Below, in pieces: positions 33,476-40,930 of a stretch of DNA of 40,930 nucleotides (the stretch's first letter is position 1; every line of letters begins with the position of its first letter). Position numbers and translations under genes: made by a program. Under the pieces are notes generated by a model, which ran no database searches, was not told the DNA's origin, and was given only the letters and a program-made list of their open reading frames with translations. The stretch comes from JBAYJY01 sp041664945 (GTDB taxonomy: Bacteria; UBP15; UBA6099): assembly GCA_041664945.1 (NCBI GenBank), contig JBAYJY010000017.1, positions 1 to 40,930 of the forward strand. Direction: 5' to 3'.

Positions 33476-33484
33476 GTTATAACA
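33476..33484 (-). promoter_or_regulatory. Extended -10 for the 37-residue ORF
   Basis: TGTTATAAC on the minus strand fits TG-n-TATAAT with one mismatch. The predicted start is about 25 nt before the ATG. Apart from this box, the rest of 33445-33594 holds only a CATGCGCATG palindrome (33492) and no gene that I can see. Confidence 0.4.
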
Positions 33485-33594
33485 ACAGCGGCATGCGCAT
33501 GGTTCCATAAACGACAAGACCGCTCATATAGGGCAAACAAGATTTGACCATGTCGTTAAATTGGAAACTCCGGCGAATTACTCACGCCGCGCTG

Positions 33595-34845
33595 TTACGG
33601 CTGCGAGGACTCGTGGCTTATCTGCCTGATTTCAGAGCCGGTTATTTCGCCGTTTCGCACATGCACGATGCGGAAGCCCCATAACATGTCGTGTTCTCCG
33701 GCAGGGTAGCCGCCTGTGCCTGCGGCTTGTGTCATGATCTCGGTGGTGACTGGAGTAAGTTTTTTGTTATCGTAGTTCATGTGCATGTGGCCGACGAAAA
33801 CCAGAGGGACTTTGTATTCTTCCATGAATTTGAGGAAAGTATCAAGAGAAGGGCCTTTTACAACCGCAGGCGGAGCATAGCCGAGTTTCTTGCCGCCTTG
33901 CAGCATGCCGATCGGGACATGCGTGAAGAACACCGGAGTTTCGCCGGCTTCTGTCGCGGCTTTGACGTCTTTCTTCAGCCACTCGAACTGTTCGGGGCCG
34001 ACGTTTCCGTTGGCCGCCGTGCCGATCATGATGAGTTTCTCGTCGTATCTGTCACGCCAGATGTCCGCATAATCGAAAGTGTTCAGTCCGACAAAGTGCA
34101 GCTTGCCGTAATTGAATGCTTGATAGTATGGCCCATATACGGATTCCCAGTACGGGCGGCCGTCGAGTTTCGGGCTCGGGCGACCGTCGATGTACTGCTC
34201 GTGGTTTCCGGGAACCATGAAGATAGGCGATTTCACGTATTCCGTGAGAATCTGGTAGCCGGTCGGATAGTCCCTGTCGTAAGTCACCGGGTTCAGCATG
34301 AGGTCGCCGCCGAACAGAATGAATTCCGGGTTAACTTTCGCAATTTCGTACAAAAGTTTGATGCGCGCCAGATTGCTGTCTTTCCCGTCGTTGATCGGAT
34401 CGTTGAAATGGATGTCGGTAAGGTGAACGAAATCGTAATCCTTTTTGAATTCCTTAATGATTTTGACCGAATGGAGCTGCGCATCGGTCGTTCCGTCGGT
34501 GAAGAGAATGCGCAGATCGTAGAGCGCTTCAGGCGCGTTCGCGGGAACAGCCGCCTTGTAGATTATTCCATCCTGCCCCGCGCCATCTTCCGTCAGTTTT
34601 ATTCCGACCGCCGAGTAGGAATCCGCCACGGCGACAAGTGTGGTTCGCGAGGGCTTCTTGTCCCCCTCTATCTTGAGGACGATGTCGAAGGAATCGCCCT
34701 GGCGGACAATGGCCGGAGCGCTGAAAAGCGGGCGCCTGATTTCGTTGATTTTTTTCTCCGGAACCGCTTGCGCCGCCGTTACGAGCCCGGCCACGCAAAT
34801 CAAAATCAGAGCTTCACCGATACGCCTCATTGCATTTCGAGCCAT
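33595..34845 (-). CDS. Secreted calcineurin-like metallophosphoesterase
   Basis: The 416-residue product has a signal peptide (about 1-27, AALILICVAG-type core, cleavage near TAAQA). A beta-sandwich domain (about 38-132) precedes the phosphoesterase domain. All metal-site motifs are present: D144 and H146 in LTDIHF, D181 in FGGDL, N214-H215 in PGNHE, H309 in FFTHVP, and H353/H355 in GHMH. The family hydrolyses phosphomonoesters or diesters with two metal ions; the substrate cannot be told. The ribosome site is AAGGAG before ATG. It acts in the periplasm or outside the cell and is divergent from the STAS gene. Confidence 0.92.
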   Translation of the reverse strand: MARNAMRRIGEALILICVAGLVTAAQAVPEKKINEIRRPLFSAPAIVRQGDSFDIVLKIEGDKKPSRTTLVAVADSYSAVGIKLTEDGAGQDGIIYKAAVPANAPEALYDLRILFTDGTTDAQLHSVKIIKEFKKDYDFVHLTDIHFNDPINDGKDSNLARIKLLYEIAKVNPEFILFGGDLMLNPVTYDRDYPTGYQILTEYVKSPIFMVPGNHEQYIDGRPSPKLDGRPYWESVYGPYYQAFNYGKLHFVGLNTFDYADIWRDRYDEKLIMIGTAANGNVGPEQFEWLKKDVKAATEAGETPVFFTHVPIGMLQGGKKLGYAPPAVVKGPSLDTFLKFMEEYKVPLVFVGHMHMNYDNKKLTPVTTEIMTQAAGTGGYPAGEHDMLWGFRIVHVRNGEITGSEIRQISHESSQP

Positions 34846-34894
34846 TTTCGTTTCTCCTTGAGCATTTTAACTCGGTCACGCTTTGCCTGAATTC

Positions 34895-34923
34895 AATATA
34901 GAAGATTCGGACAAAAACGGCAA
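34895..34923 (-). promoter_or_regulatory. Sigma70-type promoter for the metallophosphoesterase
   Basis: On the minus strand TTGCCG (34918-34923) and TATATT (34895-34900) are 17 bp apart. The predicted start near 34888 gives a leader of about 43 nt. Confidence 0.5.
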
Positions 34924-35015
34924 CATAAAGCGTTCGAATTCACATTGCGCCCGAATGAAAACGCCTGATTTGCGTTCGTTCGCGAGGGAACAGATTGCGT
35001 CGCTGTTGACATGGC

Positions 35016-35042
35016 GGCGTTTTTAATATAATTAAAGTGTGG
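35016..35042 (+). promoter_or_regulatory. Promoter for the STAS gene
   Basis: A perfect TTGACA (35016-35021) and a perfect TATAAT (35037-35042) are separated by 15 bp, shorter than the preferred 17. It lies 33 bp before the GTG start of the STAS gene. Confidence 0.55.
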
Positions 35043-35075
35043 TGAAAACAGAAATAATCGCTTGGAGGCGGCCTG

Positions 35076-35438
35076 GTGGACTTCGAAATTAAGCAGCGCA
35101 ACGCAAACGATGTGGTGATTCTCGACATCAGCGGGAATCTGGACTCGCGCTCGGCGCCCCTGCTTAAAGTGCGCCTCGAATCGCTGATCAGCTTCGGACA
35201 TAACAAGATCGTCCTCAACCTTTCCGACGTCGATTTCATTGACAGCACCGGGGTCGGCTCGCTCATTTACGGCCAGAAAATCGTCAATCCCGTCGTCGGC
35301 GGCATCCACATAATCGGCCTGTCGCAACAGAACCTGAATATTTTTTCCGTTCTGAATCTGACTGAAGTTTTCTCCATCATGGCCACCGAAGATGTGGCCG
35401 TCGGAAGCTTCCATCAGGACGGCTCCACGATTCACTAA
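35076..35438 (+). CDS. STAS-domain anti-sigma-factor antagonist
   Basis: The 120-residue product is a single STAS domain of the SpoIIAA/RsbV type: VVILDISGNLDSRSAP (about 13-28), KIVLNLSDVDFIDSTGVG (44-61) with the phosphorylatable serine S57, then LSQQNLNIFSVLNLTEVFSI. In this family the unphosphorylated form binds an anti-sigma or switch kinase and frees its partner. It starts with GTG, with GGAGG seven bases upstream. No kinase, phosphatase or sigma gene adjoins it, so its partner lies elsewhere. Confidence 0.93.
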   Translation: MDFEIKQRNANDVVILDISGNLDSRSAPLLKVRLESLISFGHNKIVLNLSDVDFIDSTGVGSLIYGQKIVNPVVGGIHIIGLSQQNLNIFSVLNLTEVFSIMATEDVAVGSFHQDGSTIH

Positions 35439-35442
35439 AATC

Positions 35443-35467
35443 AGTAGACAGCATAAAGTAGACAGCA
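35443..35467. repeat. Short direct repeat
   Basis: AGTAGACAGCA occurs twice with a 14-bp period (35443 and 35457), followed by a partial third copy (GACAGTG). It lies just after the STAS stop. No function is evident. Confidence 0.5.
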
Positions 35468-35508
35468 GACAGTGAAAACGCTGATTAGTAGTTGACTTTA
35501 AATGCAAA

Positions 35509-35533
35509 AGGGGCGGATTTTGAGTCCGCCCCT
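35509..35533. terminator. 25-nt hairpin between convergent STAS and purC genes
   Basis: AGGGGCGGA (35509-35517) pairs with TCCGCCCCT (35525-35533) around a 7-nt loop. It lies between two gene ends that face each other, so a bidirectional terminator is likely, though T-runs are weak. It resembles the hairpin at 30848. Confidence 0.55.
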
Positions 35534-35553
35534 ATGTTTGGCATCTGAAATGT

Positions 35554-35575
35554 CTGCCGGGCTAAAGCCAGGCAG
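35554..35575. terminator. Second hairpin between STAS and purC
   Basis: CTGCC-G-GGCT pairs with AGCC-A-GGCAG around AA, with one internal G-A mismatch. It lies 40 bp beyond the purC stop and may end the purC transcript. Confidence 0.45.
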
Positions 35576-35614
35576 TTACATCTTTTCCCTAAGTTCCCGC
35601 TACTCGCAACTTCT

Positions 35615-36406
35615 TCAAAGGTTTTTAAATCCGGCGGTGATCTGCGCGATCTGCGCGAACTTGTCGCCGACCGATTTCAGGTCCTCGCCCATACGGTAGG
35701 TGTCCTTGTCGAGCCGGCCGGCCGGATTCAGTTCGGACAGCACGTTAGGCTGGTTCAGATTCGGGTTCTCCTTCAAGTACGGCCAGAGCCGCAGAGAGCC
35801 GCCCGTCACTTCGTCGATCAGATTCACGGCGCCGTCGATGATCCCGTATTCAAGCTTGAAATCGACGAGTTGAACGCCGAACTTCGCAAACGCCGCTTCG
35901 AGCAGCAGGAATATCTCAACGTTCATCTTCCGCATCGAATCGTACTCGAACGCCTTCTTGTCGCGGATCATGTAGTCGACATAGGCCTCGTCGAGCATCG
36001 GGTCGTGCAGCGGGTCGTCCTTGTAATGAAACTGGACGATGGGCGGGTCGTAGCGCGTTCCTTCGGCGGCGCCGCCCCATTTCAATATCGAGCCGGCCGC
36101 GACCCGCCGGCAGATGGCTTCGATGTTGATCTTCCGGTCCAGCTTCTTAACGAGCGAAACCTTTTCCTCCGGGCTGGAGATGTAGTGCGTCACCACGCCC
36201 TTGCGATTCAGATACTCGAAGATGTCGCGGTTGGTCTGCCAGTCGATAAGCGCCTTGCCCTCCATCACGTCGTGCTTCACGCCGTCGCCGGCCGTTATGT
36301 CGTCGCGCAAAACCATGTAGACCGTCTTGGGATCGTCCGGATTCTGATATATCGTTTTTGTTTTGCCTTCAATAATTTTCTGCATTTTGCTGAAATCGAG
36401 AGCCAT
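35615..36406 (-). CDS. purC: Phosphoribosylaminoimidazole-succinocarboxamide synthase (SAICAR synthetase)
   Basis: ATG at 36406 follows GGAGG by eight bases; an upstream in-frame ATG at 36457 is rejected. The 263-residue product carries the PurC signatures: EGKTKTIYQNP near the N-terminus (phosphate loop), RDDITAGDGVKHD, RRVAAGSILKW, and DFKLEYG followed by DEVTGGSLRLW. It joins CAIR and aspartate with ATP to give SAICAR in de novo purine synthesis. The length matches bacterial PurC. It has its own promoter and is not visibly in a pur operon here. Confidence 0.97.
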   Translation of the reverse strand: MALDFSKMQKIIEGKTKTIYQNPDDPKTVYMVLRDDITAGDGVKHDVMEGKALIDWQTNRDIFEYLNRKGVVTHYISSPEEKVSLVKKLDRKINIEAICRRVAAGSILKWGGAAEGTRYDPPIVQFHYKDDPLHDPMLDEAYVDYMIRDKKAFEYDSMRKMNVEIFLLLEAAFAKFGVQLVDFKLEYGIIDGAVNLIDEVTGGSLRLWPYLKENPNLNQPNVLSELNPAGRLDKDTYRMGEDLKSVGDKFAQIAQITAGFKNL

Positions 36407-36433
36407 GTTCGCCGCCTCCTTCGTTGTTTTAGT

Positions 36434-36489
36434 CCGGATACGGCGCCAGAGGCCCAATCCGGTCTAAACAGGTTTGCGAGATTATAACA
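36434..36489 (-). promoter_or_regulatory. purC promoter and leader hairpin
   Basis: On the minus strand TGTTATAAT (36481-36489) is a perfect extended -10, with a predicted start near 36474. The leader holds an inverted repeat, CCGGAT against ATCCGG (36457-36462 and 36434-36439). No purine riboswitch core was recognised. Confidence 0.5.
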
Positions 36490-36541
36490 TAAACCCGCCG
36501 CATGGTGTATAGGGAAAATATTATCCGGGAAATACGGGGCC

Positions 36542-37432
36542 TTATTTGAAGTTAATGCCTTGGCCCGCCGAAAGCAGGTCGGATATTCCGCCCGCTATGC
36601 CGCGGCCGATCTCTCCGGGCGCCATGGACATGAACGACCTCATCATGAAGAAAAGTTCCTCGCGGAAGTCCTCGATCTCGGCCACCATCAGGTGCTTGAA
36701 GTTGCCCAGCGCCTCGCACTGTTTGATCGCTTCCGCGCGACCGCCGAGCTTGTCCACGAGACCGTCCTTTTTTGCTTCTTCGCCGAGGTACAGCCGCCCG
36801 TCCGCCAGCTTCGCGATACGCTTCGCGTCCAGCCCGCGGTTCTCGGCAACCGAATCCACGAACATCTTATGTATCTTCTCAATGTGCTCCTGAATCGACG
36901 CCTTTTCCTTAGCCGTCGTTTTCCGGAACGGAACGCCCATGTCTTTATAGTCGCCGGTTTTGAAACCTTCGTATCCGACGCCGAATTTTTTCATCAGTTC
37001 CGAGAATTCGAGATGAATTGAGATGACGCCGATGCTGCCGACGCCGCTGCACGGGTCGGCGACGATGCGGTCGCATGCGCTCGCAATCCAGTAGCCGCCG
37101 GACGCCGCCATATCGCGCACCCACGCCACCGTCGGCGTCTTCAGGCGCTTGATCGCGTCCGCAATCTCCTTGCTCGGCAGAACGCTCCCGCCGGGGCTGT
37201 TGATTTCGAATATCAGCGCTCGCACGCCGTGGTCCTGCGCCCACTTTATCTTCTGCAGAATGCGGTCGGAACTCACGCCACGAAACTGCGAAACCGGCGC
37301 GCTCCCCGGCACGATCGGCCCGAAAATCTTGATCTTCCCGATCATCCGGCCCGCCACCGGTTTCGCCAACAGCCGGTTCAAACCCTTGCTTAATGACAGT
37401 TCTTTCTGTTTCATGGCTACAAAGTTTAACAT
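36542..37432 (-). CDS. sppA: S49-family signal peptide peptidase (SppA-like)
   Basis: The product of up to 296 residues contains the S49 core: FEINSPGGS (75-83), the nucleophile S111 in AASGGYWIAS, SGVGSIGVI (129-137) and the general-base K163 in KTGDYKDMGVPF. S49 enzymes digest cleaved signal peptides or membrane-protein fragments using a Ser-Lys dyad. Unlike classical SppA there is no N-terminal membrane segment; the protein starts with a short basic region (KQKELSLSKGLNRLLAK). The start is uncertain: ATG at 37432 or 37414, neither with a clear ribosome site. The symbol is given for family likeness. Confidence 0.88.
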   Translation of the reverse strand: MLNFVAMKQKELSLSKGLNRLLAKPVAGRMIGKIKIFGPIVPGSAPVSQFRGVSSDRILQKIKWAQDHGVRALIFEINSPGGSVLPSKEIADAIKRLKTPTVAWVRDMAASGGYWIASACDRIVADPCSGVGSIGVISIHLEFSELMKKFGVGYEGFKTGDYKDMGVPFRKTTAKEKASIQEHIEKIHKMFVDSVAENRGLDAKRIAKLADGRLYLGEEAKKDGLVDKLGGRAEAIKQCEALGNFKHLMVAEIEDFREELFFMMRSFMSMAPGEIGRGIAGGISDLLSAGQGINFK

Positions 37433-37663
37433 ATCCCGATTCCAACGACAAACTGTTTGCGTTTGATCGTGCGGAGGCAGGAGTTATAAGCAGAACGTGT
37501 AACACGACGTGTTCTTCTTTCATGCATCTGCTCTTTTACATGATATTCCAAAATGGAACATCAAGTCGCCATATTCTCTATTTGTATAGAACGCCGCATT
37601 CATTATCTTAAATATTTGCGACAGCGTTATATCATTTCTTGGCGCCACGTAAAAAAGAGCGTC

Positions 37664-37732
37664 ATTCCCGACGGAGATCGGGAATCCATTGCAGACAGGA
37701 CGTCATGGGTGAATATCCGCGCAAAGCGGATA
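37664..37732 (-). terminator. Hairpins downstream of the GH35 gene
   Basis: ATTCCCGA (37664-37671) pairs with TCGGGAAT (37678-37685); on the minus strand it is followed within seven bases by six T residues, a fair Rho-independent terminator. A second stem, TATCCGC/GCGGATA (37714-37732), precedes it. The motif GTCATTCCCG...CGGGAATCC is a type of dispersed hairpin seen in many bacterial genomes. The remaining gap up to the SppA start (37433-37660) is A+T-rich, with a small AACACGACGTGTT dyad near 37499 and no gene. Confidence 0.6.
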
Positions 37733-37744
37733 CGCCTCCCCTCC

Positions 37745-39583
37745 TCAGAACAAAACCTGCTGGTACTTGTAGGGCCATTTTGAGGAACTGGATATCGTGA
37801 GGTCTTCGGGCGTTTTGAGTTCGAAGACGAGTATTTCGTTCTTTCCTTTTTTCAGCCAGCAGCCGGGAACAAAGAGATGTTTCTGCGGCCCGACGCTCCA
37901 GTAGCGGCCGAGGTTGTGGCCGTTGACCCACACGGCGCCCTTGTTCCATTTGTCCATCATGAGGAAACTGTCGCCGGTTTCGGCCAGCTCGAACGTCGCG
38001 CGGTGCACGGCCGGCATTCCGGTCGCCGGCGCGTTGCCGAACCGCATCGAGCCCGGTTGCTTTTCGTCCATCGGCAGGCAGAACACCTGCCAGTTCATCA
38101 GCGTCATTCCCTCAAGTTCGACGAAATCGGTTATGCCTTTCCGGTCGATCATCAGCGGCCCGGAGTTCACTCGGCCGAGCGCCTCGACGAGTATGTCGAG
38201 CGTCGGGCTCTTGTTTTCGGACGCCGGAATATTTATGGAATTCTCGTTTTTCTGCCTGTCGAGTTCGCCGATCAGCTTGCCGTCGAGGTAGACGTAGCCG
38301 TAGTCGTGAAGATCGTGAATCGTGAGTTTGCCGGACTTTCTGCCTATGAGTTTCGTTCGATAGAGAACGTAGCCGGAATACTGGTTGAACATCTCGATCG
38401 GCTCGGGCTGATAGGCTTCCTTCCCGTCTGGCAGGTTGGAGAAGAGCGGCGCGACGCTTGTGAATTTGATGTCCGGGATGGTGATTGCAGGCAGCGGGGC
38501 CGGCGGTTCCGGAACGCTTTCGTTGTTGTTCTGATATTTCACGAGCAGCGCGCGCATCCATTTGTATTCGGGCGTGATCTCGCCCGACTCGCTGAGCGGC
38601 GCGCCGTAGTCGTAGCTTGTGACGTCGGCGGCATATTTTCCGCCGAAATCGTTCGCGCCGGCGGTGAACCCGAAATTCGTGCCGCCGTGGAACATATAGA
38701 GGTTGAACGACTTGCCGGTATCGAGCAGCCATTTCAATTCCTTTTTCTGGCGTTCTTCCGACTGGTCCATCCAGCGCGGGTCTCCCCAGTGCGTGATCCA
38801 GCCGACCCAGTATTCGCCTGTCATTTCCGGGATGCCGGTTCGGAACTCCGCGAGCTTTTTGAAAGCGTTCTCCGCCCCGGCTCCGAAGTTCACGGTCGGA
38901 ATCGCTCCGTCAACAGCGCCGGCTTCGAGCATGTAGCTTTCCGGCCCGTCTGCGGTCGAGAACAGAACGTCGAAACCGGCTTCCTTGTAGATATCCCGAA
39001 GCGTTGTCATGTACTTTTTGTCGTTGCCATAGCTGCCGTATTCGTTTTCGAGTTGAACCATGATAATCGGCCCGTTGCGGGTACTCTGCAGATCGCCGAC
39101 TTCCTCGCCGAGCCGAATCATATATTTTTTAACCGCGCTCATATAGCCGGGATACATCGACCGTATCCTGAGGCCCCTGTCCTTGAGCAGCCACGAGGGA
39201 AGCCCGCCGAAATCCCATTCGGCGCAGACGTAAGGGCTGATGCGCAGAATCACGCGGAGGCCGTTCCTTTGGGCGAGCTTGATAAACCGCTTGAGATCCC
39301 GCTGATCGGAGAAATCGAACGCGCCGGGCCGGGTTTCGTGAACATTCCAGAACACGTAGGTTGTAACCGTGTTCAGGCCCATCGCGCGAGCTTTCAGCAG
39401 CCTGTCCTGCCAGTACGCCTCCGGAATGCGCGCGTAGTGCATTTCCCCGGACATTATGCGGAAGGGCTGCCCGTCGAGATAGAACTGCCCGTCCTTCACT
39501 CTCAGGATATCCTTCGCGTTAGCCGACGCCGCCAAAACCGAAACCGACAGCGCGATCAATAAAACACTGAACAATTTTTTCAT
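37745..39583 (-). CDS. Secreted GH35 beta-galactosidase
   Basis: ATG at 39583 gives a signal peptide (MKKLFSVLLIALSVSVLAAS, cleavage near ANA). The 612-residue product starts its barrel with FYLDGQPFRIMSGEMHYARI and carries the acid/base E181 in QLENEYGSYG and the nucleophile E257 in EMTGEYWVGW, plus YVFWNVHE (76-83) and MFHGGTNFGF. The C-terminal part has the jelly-roll features of this family (VWVNGHNLGRYW, HLFVPGCWLKKG). GH35 removes terminal beta-galactose from oligo- or polysaccharides with retention. It is secreted to the periplasm or outside, consistent with polysaccharide use. It stands alone with its own promoter and terminator. Confidence 0.96.
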   Translation of the reverse strand: MKKLFSVLLIALSVSVLAASANAKDILRVKDGQFYLDGQPFRIMSGEMHYARIPEAYWQDRLLKARAMGLNTVTTYVFWNVHETRPGAFDFSDQRDLKRFIKLAQRNGLRVILRISPYVCAEWDFGGLPSWLLKDRGLRIRSMYPGYMSAVKKYMIRLGEEVGDLQSTRNGPIIMVQLENEYGSYGNDKKYMTTLRDIYKEAGFDVLFSTADGPESYMLEAGAVDGAIPTVNFGAGAENAFKKLAEFRTGIPEMTGEYWVGWITHWGDPRWMDQSEERQKKELKWLLDTGKSFNLYMFHGGTNFGFTAGANDFGGKYAADVTSYDYGAPLSESGEITPEYKWMRALLVKYQNNNESVPEPPAPLPAITIPDIKFTSVAPLFSNLPDGKEAYQPEPIEMFNQYSGYVLYRTKLIGRKSGKLTIHDLHDYGYVYLDGKLIGELDRQKNENSINIPASENKSPTLDILVEALGRVNSGPLMIDRKGITDFVELEGMTLMNWQVFCLPMDEKQPGSMRFGNAPATGMPAVHRATFELAETGDSFLMMDKWNKGAVWVNGHNLGRYWSVGPQKHLFVPGCWLKKGKNEILVFELKTPEDLTISSSSKWPYKYQQVLF

Positions 39584-39630
39584 GATGCAGTCCCCGTTAA
39601 ATAGTATTTTAACTGCGTCCAACCCTTTCT

Positions 39631-39660
39631 ATCATAGCCACTAAGGCGGCTTTAAGTAAA
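39631..39660 (-). promoter_or_regulatory. Promoter for the GH35 gene
   Basis: On the minus strand TTTACT (39655-39660) and TATGAT (39631-39636) are 18 bp apart. The predicted start near 39624 gives a leader of about 41 nt. Confidence 0.45.
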
Positions 39661-39821
39661 CAGTCATACAAAGACCGCCATTCCCGAATCCTGTTGTCCC
39701 GCGCTCCGACACGCGCGCTCCCAGCCTCGCGAACTTTCATTCATAAATCCATTCGCCGCCCGTTTCGTTCATTTTTTGCCCGGAAAAGCCGACGCAGTGA
39801 CAAAAACCGCTTGTTACGGGT

Positions 39822-39827
39822 TATAAT
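39822..39827 (+). promoter_or_regulatory. TATAAT box immediately before the AsmA-like gene
   Basis: A perfect TATAAT ends six bases before the GTG start codon, so transcription would begin on or beside the start codon. A weak -35 (GTGACA, 39797-39802) lies 19 bp upstream. Confidence 0.45.
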
Positions 39828-39833
39828 TCCCGC

Positions 39834-40930
39834 GTGGAACTATACGGCTTCGAATTCGACGATCCGGGTCCGGATCGCTTCAAGAGCTTTGCAAAACTCG
39901 CGGCTGTCGCGCTGCTTGCCGCCGCCTTGTGCGCGGCTGTTTTGAATTTCGCCGTCAAAGCCCGCGCCGGCAGCGCCGCGGCCGCAGCGCTTCTGGCGGC
40001 GCAACAGCGGACCGGCAGAGAAACAGTCGCCGCCGGTTTCGGCGGAACGATCTTCACGGGCTTCTATCTGCGCGGCGTACGGGTCGCCGGAGACGCGCCG
40101 GACGATCCGGCTTCAGTCTCTATCCCTAAATTGCTTCTGCCGCTGTCATTCCCGGCTTTGCTGAACGGCAAATTGCGGTTCGGCGATGTCAGGCTCGAGC
40201 GGCCCGCAATCCGCGTCGAACGCTCGGAAGCCGGCGACTACAGCGTCGCCGACGCGATAGACAAACTGTTCGGCCCGGCGCCGCTCCCCTACCCCGGACA
40301 GCGGACATTCGATTGCGAACGCATCTCCGTCCGCGACGGATCGATAGACGTGAAAATCAATCGCGCCGGCGGTAAACCGGTCGATTTCTCCCTGACGAAC
40401 ATCAACGGCGGCATCGCGCCGCCTTCAGCTAAACGGACCGGCCCGGCGAAGATATCTCTCTCTGCGGACTTCGGCTCAATCCGGTTTCATATCTCCGGAC
40501 ACATCAACAGCCGGCGCGCAGACGCGCTCGACCTGAAATGGAAAACTGAAAATCTGCTCAAGGGCGCGCCGCCGAAATTCCTGCGCGAGGCGGCAAAAAC
40601 CGAACGTCTCCTGCGGTTCGGCGGCCTGGTAGCAGCTCAAGGAAAACTGACCGGCGACCCGCTCACGCCCCGAATCACGGGCTTTCTAAAAATAAAGAAC
40701 TTCAGCGCGTTCGATCTCGAATTCGACAGCGGAACGGCCCGCTTCGAGCTTGCCGCCGGCATGCTTCGCGCGAGCGGCAAGATAGGAATCGCCGGCGCCC
40801 GGCTGCTCGTGTTCGAGGGCGGCGCGAGCTTCGCGGGCGACACGAATGCCGACGTGTACGCGACCTTTTCAGGCATCGAGGCTGATGCGGCGATGAGCCG
40901 CGCGGCGCCGGAATTCCCGAAACTCATCGA
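39834..40930 (+). CDS. AsmA-like envelope protein, 3' end outside window
   Basis: The frame is open from GTG at 39834 to the window edge (365 codons). An in-frame TGA at 39798 and no other start codon between them make this GTG the earliest start. The product has a short cytoplasmic head (ELYGFEFDDPG), one membrane segment at about 23-45 (LAAVALLAAALCAAVLNFAV), then beta-rich sequence of AsmA/TamB type: GFYLRGVRVAG near 85, a PLSFPALLNGKLRFGDVRLE stretch, and RISVRDGSIDVK. AsmA-family proteins are anchored in the inner membrane and form periplasmic grooves linked to lipid transport and outer-membrane upkeep. No Shine-Dalgarno is visible. The family call is by pattern, not by search. Confidence 0.82.
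   Translation, partial: MELYGFEFDDPGPDRFKSFAKLAAVALLAAALCAAVLNFAVKARAGSAAAAALLAAQQRTGRETVAAGFGGTIFTGFYLRGVRVAGDAPDDPASVSIPKLLLPLSFPALLNGKLRFGDVRLERPAIRVERSEAGDYSVADAIDKLFGPAPLPYPGQRTFDCERISVRDGSIDVKINRAGGKPVDFSLTNINGGIAPPSAKRTGPAKISLSADFGSIRFHISGHINSRRADALDLKWKTENLLKGAPPKFLREAAKTERLLRFGGLVAAQGKLTGDPLTPRITGFLKIKNFSAFDLEFDSGTARFELAAGMLRASGKIGIAGARLLVFEGGASFAGDTNADVYATFSGIEADAAMSRAAPEFPKLI

Noticed and set aside
33691..34890. Plus-strand ORF of 399 codons opposite the metallophosphoesterase
   Set aside because: It is an antisense shadow; all metal-binding motifs are on the minus strand.
34957..35033. Short plus-strand ORF (MKTPDLRSF start) before the STAS gene
   Set aside because: It has no ribosome site and contains the -35 box of the STAS promoter.
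36434..36462. Purine riboswitch upstream of purC
   Set aside because: Only a simple 6-bp stem is visible, without the conserved three-way junction or loop sequences.
37877..39562. Plus-strand ORF of 561 codons opposite the GH35 gene
   Set aside because: It is an exact antisense shadow of a clear GH35 enzyme, with no ribosome site or recognisable domains.
1..40930. tRNA genes, transposases, phage genes or attachment sites
   Set aside because: All gaps were read on both strands; none shows a cloverleaf, an integrase or transposase motif, or flanking direct repeats of suitable length.

Overview
The window (about 57% G+C by eye) reads as a piece of a diderm bacterial chromosome. Envelope genes dominate: several very large secreted repeat proteins, a probable outer-membrane beta-barrel, a lipoprotein, an AsmA-like protein and SppA, with ordinary housekeeping genes such as purC beside them. 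Shine-Dalgarno sequences are of GGAG type, promoters look sigma70-like (often extended -10), and there is one near-perfect sigma54 promoter. The phylum cannot be fixed from the sequence. The mix (giant fibronectin-III-like proteins, a VCBS propeller, GH35/GH84, a thiolase-DUF35 pair) suggests an uncultured, polymer-using diderm lineage; that is inference. No tRNA, rRNA, CRISPR array, transposase or phage gene was seen.

Left half, plus strand (1-27595), secreted-protein locus. It holds: the 3' part of a giant Fn3-like protein built from a 5-module, 503-residue higher-order repeat; a 1420-residue all-beta secreted protein with an internal duplication of about 430 residues; a 688-residue secreted Fn3 protein; a 412-bp AT-richer regulatory gap with a sigma54 promoter; a 34-codon leader ORF whose stop overlaps the start of a 726-residue beta-barrel protein; a Rho-independent terminator; a 3250-residue secreted protein (7-blade calcium-type VCBS propeller, 20 tandem Fn3-like modules, duplicated C-terminal domains); a small lipoprotein; and a polytopic membrane protein with a C-terminal propeller. 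The same Fn3-like module family fills both giants, so these genes probably make one cell-surface apparatus. This is the best candidate here for an undescribed system.

Right half, mostly minus strand (27638-39583), metabolic and hydrolytic genes. In transcription order from the right: GH35 beta-galactosidase; S49 peptidase (SppA-like); purC; a plus-strand STAS anti-sigma-factor antagonist; a secreted metallophosphoesterase, divergent from STAS; a gap with two tiny convergent ORFs; a thiolase-fold enzyme lacking the usual catalytic cysteines, paired with a DUF35 Zn-ribbon/OB protein; then an unknown 270-residue protein translationally coupled (ATGA) to a GH84 glycosidase and followed by an M14 carboxypeptidase. 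The last two suggest processing of GlcNAc-bearing peptides or glycopeptides.

Right edge (39834-40930), plus strand: the start of an AsmA-like protein with a GTG start. A TATAAT box sits seven bases upstream, so its mRNA may be leaderless.

Intergenic DNA is rich in short hairpins. Two 25-nt examples (30848 and 35509) show a compensatory base-pair change and look like one dispersed family.
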